In this document: positions 42,545-48,508 of the stretch, in pieces
Layout: each line of letters begins with the position of its first letter
Numbering within the stretch: position 1 is the stretch's first letter
Assembly (NCBI GenBank): GCA_039805565.1
Contig: JBDLTZ010000255.1
Location: forward strand, 1-48,508
Reading direction: 5' to 3'
Length of the DNA: 48,508 nucleotides
Source: CALJIC01 sp039805565
GTDB taxonomy: Bacteria; Chloroflexota; Chloroflexia; Chloroflexales; Roseiflexaceae
The notes under the pieces: model-generated
The model's database searches: none
The model's input: the letters and a program-made list of their open reading frames with translations, nothing else
Told to the model about the DNA's origin: nothing
Program-made: the position numbers and the translations under genes

Positions 42545-43918
42545 CTACACCTCAAACGTATACCCGTCCTGGTACAGCTCGTCGAGCACGTCCTGGATAG
42601 CCTGTGCCGCGGCGTCCGGGGCGAGCGTCCCGGCCACGAGCGCCTGCTGGTTCTCCTGGAAGGCGCGCGTGATCTCGGGCGGCCAGTTCCAGTCCAGGTA
42701 GGTGATCTGGTTGGGCGCGCACTCTGCTGCGTACTTGAGCGCCAGCGGGTCGTTGCTGGCCTCGACGTTCTTGTTGGTGGAGACCGGGTCTTTGTTCAGG
42801 TCGTTCGACCACTTGACCCACTTGTCGCTCGTCATGAGATCCAGGATGCTGTAGGCCAGCGCCTCACGTTCGGGCGCGACGTTGGCGTAGATACCGGTGG
42901 CAGACCCTGTGCCGCCCGGCATCTGCCGCGCGACGTCCGGCGCGATCTGCACTGGCGGGATGAGCGACATGTCGAGCTCGGGGAAGTCCTGCTGATTTTC
43001 GCGGTAGGAGCCGATCCGCGAGCTGTGAGTGTAGAAGAAGGCCGCCTTCCCCTGTGCGAACGGCAGCCAGGCGGCGTCGCCATCCAGGCTGTTGACCGAG
43101 TCGATGAACATGCCGTCTTGGGCGAAGCGGTAGAGCGCCTCCAGCGCTGCGACATGCTCCGGGTCTGTGAACTTCATCTCGCCTGCCAGCGTCTTCGCGG
43201 TGTTCTCGATCGCCTTGTTGCCGGAGGTCTGGGCGTGCGCCCAGAATTGCCAGACCGGCCAGAGGTAGATGTTCTTGCCGGGGTGGGTGAACACGGCGAT
43301 GCCGGCATCCTTGAGCGCCGGTGCGAGCGCCTTGAGATCGTCGTAGGTGGCCGGCTCCTGGGTGAAGCCGACCTTCTCCAGCGCCTTCTTGTTATAGAGG
43401 AAGGTGAACCCGCTGACACCGCCGCGCGGGAGCGCCCAGAGCTTGCTGCGGATGGTGTACGTCTGGAGGCCGACATCCTGGAAGCGGTCGCGGTAGGTCA
43501 GGTCGGAGAGGTCGCGCATCTTGCCGCCGAGGGCGTAGCGGCGTAGGTCCTGGCCATTCAGGTCCATCATGTCAATCTGGTCGCCGGCAACCTCCGCGGC
43601 GGTGAAGAGCTCGACGTAGCGCTCGCTGGGGAGGTTGCGCCACTCCACCGTGACGCCGGGGTGTGCGTCCTGGATGGCCGTGATCAGGGGCTGATTCTGC
43701 TCGGCGTTGCCGGCGGACATGATGACGAATTTGCCTGTGTAGGCGCTTGACCCGCTGGCTGGAGCAGCCGTAGGCTGCGATGCCCCCTCGGCGGGAGCCC
43801 CTGTTGGCTCGGAGGCGGTGGGGGCGGCGGGGGCACCACAGGCGGCGAGAACGGCGCCTGCGCCGCTTGCTGCGAGCAGGCGAAGCATCTGTCGGCGGCT
43901 GATCCTCGGGCTAGACAT
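42545..43918 (-). CDS. Sugar-binding lipoprotein of the second ABC importer
   Basis: 457 residues; AGGAGGAGA precedes the ATG. The signal has a twin-arginine-like start (RISRRQMLRLLAAS) and a lipobox VLAAC (Cys27), so export may be by Tat with lipidation. After a Pro/Ala/Thr spacer (to about residue 58) the family 1 binding domain follows: FVIMSAGNAEQNQPLITAIQ, PGVTVEWRNLPSERYVELF, ALPRGGVSGFTFLYNKKALE, and near the C-terminus NQITYLDWNWPPEITRAF. It is the first gene of the operon divergent from the AraC gene. Confidence 0.93.
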   Translation of the reverse strand: MSSPRISRRQMLRLLAASGAGAVLAACGAPAAPTASEPTGAPAEGASQPTAAPASGSSAYTGKFVIMSAGNAEQNQPLITAIQDAHPGVTVEWRNLPSERYVELFTAAEVAGDQIDMMDLNGQDLRRYALGGKMRDLSDLTYRDRFQDVGLQTYTIRSKLWALPRGGVSGFTFLYNKKALEKVGFTQEPATYDDLKALAPALKDAGIAVFTHPGKNIYLWPVWQFWAHAQTSGNKAIENTAKTLAGEMKFTDPEHVAALEALYRFAQDGMFIDSVNSLDGDAAWLPFAQGKAAFFYTHSSRIGSYRENQQDFPELDMSLIPPVQIAPDVARQMPGGTGSATGIYANVAPEREALAYSILDLMTSDKWVKWSNDLNKDPVSTNKNVEASNDPLALKYAAECAPNQITYLDWNWPPEITRAFQENQQALVAGTLAPDAAAQAIQDVLDELYQDGYTFEV

Positions 43919-44007
43919 CGCTGTCTCCTCCTAACTCTGCCTTTTCCTTCTATCACCCAGCGGTGGATGACCAAAACTGAGGATCGCAGTCGCACGTGCC
44001 GCGTGCC

Positions 44008-44075
44008 GGTGTAGCGGCGCGCGGAAATGAGCGTCACGAAACAGCGTGACGGCTCGTGCGAGGTTGCACGAAACA
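44008..44075. promoter_or_regulatory. Operator cluster in the AraC/sugar operon divergent space
   Basis: Inverted repeat CGTCACG-N6-CGTGACG (44032-44051), inverted repeat TCGTGC-N6-GCACGA (44054-44071) and direct repeat CACGAAACA twice (44035-44043 and 44067-44075, 32 bp apart, three helical turns). On the minus strand a possible -10 TACACC (44013-44008) lies just downstream, so the sites would touch the promoter of the sugar operon. Confidence 0.6.
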
Positions 44076-44096
44076 ATCAAGTCCTGCCACGAGAGC

Positions 44097-44125
44097 TTGC
44101 GCGAATATGGTTTTGCGTGTAAATT
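44097..44125 (+). promoter_or_regulatory. Possible promoter of the AraC gene
   Basis: -35 TTGCGC (44097-44102), 17-base spacer, -10 TAAATT (44120-44125). Both boxes are imperfect. Confidence 0.4.
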
Positions 44126-44170
44126 TAGCTGGGAATGGCGTTATTGTAGGGCGTGACGGGAGCGCAAACA

Positions 44171-44941
44171 ATGCACGATTCACTGGAAGTTTTGCACAAA
44201 TCGCCACAACCATTGCGCCTGGTCGTAGCTGGCCCCTATACGGCACCAGCGGGACGAAACTTCCTGCCGCACAAACATGCCGTGTGGGAGCTGGTGTACT
44301 ACCGTTCCGGGCATATCCAGTGTCCGGTTGGCGACGAGGTGTATGAGAGCCAGCCCGGGATGTTTCTGCTCACGCCTCCTGAGATGGTTCACGCTGAATA
44401 CGCGTGGACCGCGTACAGCAACTATTACATCCAGATCGACGCGCCCCCAGACAGCCCCTGGCCGCGCGTGATCCAGGATGACGCCGACCAATCGTTCGGG
44501 CGCCTGTGTACAGCGATCGTGCGGGAGCAGAACGCCGTGCGCACGAACCGTGAGAGCATGATGGCGGCATTGCTGACACAGCTCGATATCCTGCTCCGGC
44601 GCTCGCACGAGCAGCGCCAGCTCCCCGCCGGCGAAAACCTCGTGCGACGGGTGGAGAGGATCCTGGAGGAGCGCTACAACAGCAGCGTCACTATTGCCGC
44701 TATCGCTCAGGAGGTCAATGTGTCGCCGTCGCACCTCCGCGCGCAATTCGTCCGCCTGCGCCGCTGCACGCCAATGGAGTATCTGCAGGTAGTCCGCGTG
44801 CGCACGGCGGTGGCGATGCTCCAGTCAACCTCGCTTACGCTCGAGCTCATTGCAGGCTTCTGCGGGTACGACTCGGCCAGCCACCTCAGCCGGCATGTCA
44901 AGCGTGTGATGGGCAAGACCCCGGGCGCGCTGAGGGGATAG
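44171..44941 (+). CDS. AraC-family transcriptional regulator
   Basis: 256 residues from the ATG at 44171 (GGGAG eight bases upstream; a GTG at 44153 is possible). The N-terminal cupin sensor contains LPHKHAVWELVYYRSGHIQC and LTPPEMVHAEY, typical of sugar-sensing regulators. The C-terminal pair of helix-turn-helices covers the last 100 residues: VTIAAIAQEVNVSPSHLRAQ and LTLELIAGFCGYDSASHLSR, with the final GKTPGALR. Activates or represses the divergent sugar operon by the operators at 44032-44075, by analogy with the family. Confidence 0.92.
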   Translation: MHDSLEVLHKSPQPLRLVVAGPYTAPAGRNFLPHKHAVWELVYYRSGHIQCPVGDEVYESQPGMFLLTPPEMVHAEYAWTAYSNYYIQIDAPPDSPWPRVIQDDADQSFGRLCTAIVREQNAVRTNRESMMAALLTQLDILLRRSHEQRQLPAGENLVRRVERILEERYNSSVTIAAIAQEVNVSPSHLRAQFVRLRRCTPMEYLQVVRVRTAVAMLQSTSLTLELIAGFCGYDSASHLSRHVKRVMGKTPGALRG

Positions 44942-44975
44942 CGCTGCATGTCAACGCCGACTTCCTCAAGCGAAC

Positions 44976-45005
44976 CTCAGCGGCGACTCAGCGGGGACTC
45001 AGCGA
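44976..45005. repeat. Three 11-bp direct repeats
   Basis: CTCAGCGGCGA, CTCAGCGGGGA and CTCAGCGA in direct succession in the space before the membrane protein gene at 45073. Confidence 0.6.
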
Positions 45006-45072
45006 CGCGGGTGATACTGTTCACCAGCGGCGATGGCGCATCGCCTGAGATGAACGCACAGGAGCCCCTGCA

Positions 45073-45543
45073 ATGCATGAGATGACGATGACGCACTATA
45101 TGGAGCTGCTGGCCACCAACCAGCCCTGGAACCTGATCCTCTTCATGGCCATCCCAGTGATCTTCGCCGAGTTCATCGCCGTGACCGAGCTGCCGATCCT
45201 CTTCCAGCGCAGCACCGGCGGCACGCTCAAGCGCCTCAACGGCTACGCAGGGATCTTTGTCGGCTTCTACTTCCTGGGCGTGTTCCTGTACCTGCTCACC
45301 ACGGCGGTCATCCCGATCACCCAGACCGGCGCGTGGCGCGGCCCGGCTGACGTGCTGGCGGTGGCCTTCTATCTGCTCGGCGTGGTGCCGCTGCTGGGTA
45401 TGGCGCTCCTCGAGCTCAAGGTCGTCGGGCGGAACGCCACGGCGCAGCGGCGCCTTGTGATCCACGCCGCGCTGGTGGGCGTGTTCCTGGTGGTGGCCCA
45501 CATCGCGATGATTTTCGGGATGCTCAACCCCACGCTGCTCTAG
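45073..45543 (+). CDS. Four-helix membrane protein (DUF6803-like)
   Basis: 156 residues. AGGAG lies nine bases before the ATG. Four hydrophobic segments are at about 20-38, 59-82, 97-117 and 130-150, with short loops and a conserved-looking opening HYMELLATNQPWNLILFMAI. I associate it with DUF6803 from memory; the function is not known. A 15-bp hairpin follows (45568-45601). Confidence 0.55.
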   Translation: MHEMTMTHYMELLATNQPWNLILFMAIPVIFAEFIAVTELPILFQRSTGGTLKRLNGYAGIFVGFYFLGVFLYLLTTAVIPITQTGAWRGPADVLAVAFYLLGVVPLLGMALLELKVVGRNATAQRRLVIHAALVGVFLVVAHIAMIFGMLNPTLL

Positions 45544-45567
45544 GGCCAGACGCTCCATCATGACCGT

Positions 45568-45601
45568 GGGCGGCGGTGCGAGATGTCTCGCGCCGCCGCT
45601 C
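45568..45601 (+). terminator. Hairpin after the DUF6803-like gene
   Basis: 15-bp stem (45568-45582 with 45587-45601, two wobbles), loop ATGT. There is no T run behind it, so efficiency is uncertain. Confidence 0.55.
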
Positions 45602-45605
45602 TGCG

Positions 45606-45635
45606 TTAGCCGTACGGCGTCAGTGCGGGTATCAT
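45606..45635 (+). promoter_or_regulatory. Possible promoter of the monooxygenase gene
   Basis: -35 TTAGCC (45606-45611), 18-base spacer, -10 TATCAT (45630-45635), 68 bases before the ATG. Confidence 0.35.
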
Positions 45636-45703
45636 GCGGGCTGATGTTTCCGTGCATTGGCGACCGGGCGGCCGTACAGGCCGCAGCGATAGGAGGACGG
45701 CGC

Positions 45704-47203
45704 ATGGCAGCCGAGCATGTCGATGTCCTGATTGTTGGGGCTGGCCTCTCCGGCATCAGCGCGGCCTACCACCTGCGGACGCGCTGCCCGGCGAAGCGCT
45801 ACGCTATCCTCGAGGCGCGCGACGCGATCGGCGGCACCTGGGACCTGTTCCGCTATCCCGGCGTGCGCTCGGACTCTGACATGTACACCCTAGGCTACGG
45901 CTTTCGCCCCTGGCACGAGGCCAAGACGTTCGCCGACGGGCCCTCGATCCGGCGCTACATCCGCGAGACGGCGCGCGCGTACGGCATCGACCGCGCCATC
46001 CGCTTCGGTCACCGCGTGCGCCGCGCGGCCTGGTCCTCCGCCACGGGGCGCTGGGCGGTCGAGGCGGAGCGCGGGCCGGATAAGGAGCTCGTCCGCCTCT
46101 CCTGCGGCTTTCTCTTCATGTGCAGCGGCTACTACGACTACGGCGAGGGGTACAGCCCCACGTGGCCGGGCGTCGAGCGCTTCCGCGGCCGGGTTGTGCA
46201 CCCGCAGCACTGGCCGGAGGACCTGGACTACGCCGGGCGGCGGGTCGTGGTGATCGGCAGCGGCGCCACCGCCGTCACGCTGGTGCCGGAGCTGGCGAAG
46301 CGCGCCGCCCACGTGACCATGCTCCAGCGCTCCCCGACCTATGTCGTCGCGCTTCCGTCCGAGGATCGGGCGGTGAGCTGGCTGCGCCGAAGGGTTCCGC
46401 CCCCCGTCGCATACCGCCTCGCGCGCTGGAAGTCGATCGGCATGGGGATGCTCTCCTACGCCCTGGCGCGGCGCTGGCCGGGCGCCACCAGGCGGGCCAT
46501 CCTGAACCAGGCGCGCGCGCAGCTCGGCCCGCAGTACGATGTCGAGGCCCACTTTGCGCCCAGCTACAACCCGTGGGACCAGCGGGTGTGCGTGGCGCCG
46601 GACGGCGACCTGTTCCGCGCCATCAAGGCCGGCCGAGCGTCGGTAGTTACCGACGGGGTCGAGGGGCTCAGTGAGACGGGGGTTCGGCTCCGCTCGGGCC
46701 AGGAGCTGGCCGCGGACATCGTCGTGACGGCCACCGGGCTGAACCTGCGGCTGATGGGCGGGGCGCAGCTCGTGGTGGACGACGCGCCGGTGGACCTGGG
46801 CAAGACGCTGACCTACAAGGGCACGATGTACAGCGGCGTCCCGAACCTGGCGTCGGCCTTCGGCTACACAAACGCCTCCTGGACGCTGAAGTGCGAGCTG
46901 ATCGCGGCGTACGTCTGCCGGCTGCTTACCTACATGGATCGGCACGGCTACACGCAGTGTACGCCGCGCCGGCCGCGGGGGCGCGTGGTGGAGGCGCCAG
47001 CGCTCGGGCTCACCTCGGGCTACGTGCGGCGCGCGCTCCACGCCCTGCCGCGCCAGGGGCCGCGCGGCCCCTGGCGGATGTACCAGAACTACATCCGCGA
47101 CCTGCTGAGCCTGCGACTCAGCCTGGTGAGCGATGGGGCGCTCGAGTTCGCCCGGCCCGTCGAGCAGCCTACGGGCGTGGCGCGCGGGGAGCCGGCGCGG
47201 TAG
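45704..47203 (+). CDS. Flavin-containing (Baeyer-Villiger-type) monooxygenase
   Basis: 499 residues from the ATG at 45704 (ATAGGAGGA upstream). FAD fold VLIVGAGLSGISAAYHL at 9-25; the Baeyer-Villiger fingerprint F-x-G-x3-H-x3-W at 160-170 (FRGRVVHPQHW); NADPH fold VVVIGSGATAVTLVPEL around 183; the second FAD motif DIVVTATGLNLRLMGG. Adds one oxygen atom from O2 to ketones or similar compounds with NADPH. The C-terminal part (YKGTMYSGVPNLASAFGYTN) is typical of the CzcO/FMO-like group. Converges with and overlaps by 35 bases the TIM-barrel gene on the other strand. A flavin reductase gene near the edge is a possible but not required partner. Confidence 0.88.
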   Translation: MAAEHVDVLIVGAGLSGISAAYHLRTRCPAKRYAILEARDAIGGTWDLFRYPGVRSDSDMYTLGYGFRPWHEAKTFADGPSIRRYIRETARAYGIDRAIRFGHRVRRAAWSSATGRWAVEAERGPDKELVRLSCGFLFMCSGYYDYGEGYSPTWPGVERFRGRVVHPQHWPEDLDYAGRRVVVIGSGATAVTLVPELAKRAAHVTMLQRSPTYVVALPSEDRAVSWLRRRVPPPVAYRLARWKSIGMGMLSYALARRWPGATRRAILNQARAQLGPQYDVEAHFAPSYNPWDQRVCVAPDGDLFRAIKAGRASVVTDGVEGLSETGVRLRSGQELAADIVVTATGLNLRLMGGAQLVVDDAPVDLGKTLTYKGTMYSGVPNLASAFGYTNASWTLKCELIAAYVCRLLTYMDRHGYTQCTPRRPRGRVVEAPALGLTSGYVRRALHALPRQGPRGPWRMYQNYIRDLLSLRLSLVSDGALEFARPVEQPTGVARGEPAR

Positions 47204-48041
47204 ATCGCCCGGCGGCGGCGATGCGCTCGGCGACGAAGGCCACGCAGCCGGGGACCTGCCCCTCGTCGAGGCCGTGGAGCACGACCGCGCCGGCGTACCC
47301 GGAGTCTCGCAGCAGGCAGATGTAGCGGTCGTAGTCAAGCAGGCCGTGGCCGGCGGGCAGGTTGCCGGCATCGCCGTCACGGTCGAGGTCCTTGGCGTGC
47401 GCGAGCGCGATGTCGTCGCCGAGGAGCTCAAACGCCTCGTCCAGGATCGCGGCCATCGCCGGGAGCTCGCCGGCGTGGAACAGGTTCGCGCCGTCCATCA
47501 CCACCTTGAGGTGCGGCGAACCCACCTCGTCGAGCATGCGGCGCGCCTTCCGCGCCGAGTCGACCACGTTGCTCACCTCGGGCTCGAAGGCCATCGTCAC
47601 GCCGTACGCAGCGCCTACAGCCGCGATCTCGCGCATCGCGGCGACCGACTCAGACCACGCCTCGGGGGTACTGTTGTCGGGGTGGGTGCGCCACATGTTC
47701 TGCGCGTTCCGCGTGCCGGTGGAGAGCGTGATGACCCGCGTCCCGAGGGCGCCGCAGACCTCCGCCAGCGCCCGCAGGCCGCGCAGGCCCGCCTCGCGCT
47801 GCGCCTGGTCGGGGTGGATGATGTTGTAGGTGCCCGACACCGCCGCCATTGTGATCCCGCGCTCGCGGAAGGCCGCGCCGATGGTGGAAGCGACCTCCGG
47901 CGCGATCTGCGGCGGCAGCTCGGGCAGGCCCGCGCAGGCGAGATTGAACTGGACCGCCTGCACCCCCGCCGCGCGAACCGCATCGAGCGTCTCCTCCAGC
48001 GTCGGGCGCTGGAACACCCGCGTGAAGATGCCGACCTGCAT
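47169..48041 (-). CDS. Xylose-isomerase-like TIM-barrel protein (stand-alone)
   Basis: 290 residues; GAGAGGGG precedes the ATG. Barrel ligands: VTMAFEPEVSNVV (Glu), LKVVMDGANLFHAGE (Asp), ALAHAKDLDRDGDAG (His, Asp). TYNIIHPDQAQREAGLRGL is the usual strand 2 region of the sugar phosphate isomerase/epimerase group. It is not in the sugar operon and differs from both barrels there. Substrate unknown. Confidence 0.8.
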   Translation of the reverse strand: MQVGIFTRVFQRPTLEETLDAVRAAGVQAVQFNLACAGLPELPPQIAPEVASTIGAAFRERGITMAAVSGTYNIIHPDQAQREAGLRGLRALAEVCGALGTRVITLSTGTRNAQNMWRTHPDNSTPEAWSESVAAMREIAAVGAAYGVTMAFEPEVSNVVDSARKARRMLDEVGSPHLKVVMDGANLFHAGELPAMAAILDEAFELLGDDIALAHAKDLDRDGDAGNLPAGHGLLDYDRYICLLRDSGYAGAVVLHGLDEGQVPGCVAFVAERIAAAGRSTAPAPRAPRP

Positions 48042-48137
48042 GGCCCACCCCTCTCCGAGTCTCTGTGCGTGTGTGCAGTATACGGCAGCCCGGGCGGCTG
48101 GGTGGTCGCTGGTGGGCGCTCTCGAGGGCGAACGGCG

Positions 48138-48508
48138 TCAGGCGCTCCCCGGGCGTAGCAGCTCGAACAGGGCGCCCATCTCGAAGTAGTCGCCCCGATA
48201 GCCGGCGCGGGCGATGAGCTGCGCCGCGGCGGTGTCGAAGAGGCCATTCTTCAGATAGGCCCTGTCGATATGCACCCCGACCACCTGCCCGAGGGTCAGG
48301 TAGCTTTCGAGCGGCCGGCCCGTGAGGTCGTGGAGGCGCACGATCTGGAGCACCCGGCACTCGAGCGCGGCCGGCGACCCGCCAACGCGCGGCGGCGCGA
48401 CGAGCCGGCTGGGGAGCGGCGTGAGTCCGGCCAGCGTGAACTCATCGACCTCGGCGGCAACCGCCGCCGAGGTTTGGTTCATAGCGGTGGCGAGCGAGCG
48501 CGTGACCA
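48138..48508 (-). CDS. Flavin reductase family protein, C-terminal part (5' end outside window)
   Basis: The frame is open to the right edge: residues VTRSLATAMNQTSA precede an internal Met, so the true start lies beyond 48508. Visible landmarks are VDEFTLAGLTPLPSRLVAPP, GGSPAALECRVLQIV, then LTLGQVVGVHIDRAYLKNG. These belong to the FMN-binding split-barrel flavin reductases and related hydroxylase reductases. The N-terminal half with most FMN contacts is not seen. It could supply reduced flavin or act on its own. Confidence 0.85.
   Translation of the reverse strand, partial: VTRSLATAMNQTSAAVAAEVDEFTLAGLTPLPSRLVAPPRVGGSPAALECRVLQIVRLHDLTGRPLESYLTLGQVVGVHIDRAYLKNGLFDTAAAQLIARAGYRGDYFEMGALFELLRPGSA

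Overview
The window is 48.5 kb of GC-rich bacterial DNA with codon use typical of a high-GC genome. I infer a member of the Chloroflexota, close to the heterotrophic or filamentous Chloroflexia. The basis is lipoproteins with long Pro/Thr/Ala/Glu-rich linkers after the lipidated cysteine, many CUT1-type sugar ABC cassettes without their own ATPase, and several GH43/GH32-like glycosidases. No marker gene fixes the taxonomy, so this is an inference. No phage, insertion sequence or CRISPR array was seen.

Layout. (1) 1-5229 is a tightly overlapping mrpABCDEFG operon for a seven-subunit Na+(K+)/H+ antiporter; mrpA is cut by the left edge. A glycine-zipper stress protein follows (5321-6367), with a strong terminator. 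(2) 6564-8325 is a low-density stretch: an orphan Cys-rich protein, a frameshifted MFS transporter remnant, a tRNA-Glu(UUC) with promoter and terminator, and a possible 28-residue membrane protein. (3) 8326-11196 holds a GT-C type membrane protein, methylglyoxal synthase and a lipoprotein with a Ca-binding-like repeat. (4) 11197-18252 (minus strand) is a sugar uptake and degradation operon: substrate-binding lipoprotein, two permeases, a secreted GH43 lipoprotein, a cytoplasmic GH43 with two extra beta-sandwich modules, and a small MmpS-like membrane protein. (5) 18552-29607 is mixed housekeeping and accessory genes: M20 peptidase, Tat-exported glucosaminidase-like protein, rsmI, a lipoprotein with two fused solute-binding modules, a methyltransferase, a GH32-like enzyme, an HD hydrolase, an amidohydrolase lipoprotein and a DtxR-type regulator. 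(6) 29863-34347 is a large hybrid histidine kinase and a DUF1080 (3-keto-disaccharide hydrolase family) protein. (7) 34443-37139 is a metal-resistance unit: a CmtR-like sensor with an evident promoter-operator, overlapping the gene for a P1B ATPase that has unusual metal-site motifs. (8) 37399-44941 is a second sugar system. A divergent AraC regulator faces a seven-gene operon of binding protein, two permeases, two xylose-isomerase-like TIM barrels, a cupin and a Gfo/Idh/MocA dehydrogenase. (9) 44942-48508 has a four-helix membrane protein, a Baeyer-Villiger-type flavin monooxygenase, a third TIM-barrel protein and the C-terminal part of a flavin reductase cut by the right edge.

How the genes work together. 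The two CUT1 importers lack an ATPase and probably share an MsmK/UgpC-like ATPase encoded elsewhere. Cluster 4 looks built for arabinose-containing plant glycans: an outer GH43 trims, the ABC system imports, the inner GH43 finishes. Cluster 8 combines a sugar oxidoreductase, epimerase/lyase-like TIM barrels and a cupin translationally coupled to one of the barrels. This is the gene set of 3-keto-sugar (oxidative deglycosylation) chemistry, and the DUF1080 gene 3 kb away belongs to the same chemical theme. I regard cluster 8 as the best candidate in the window for an undescribed catabolic system. Both ABC operons carry a long perfect hairpin between the binding-protein gene and the first permease gene.
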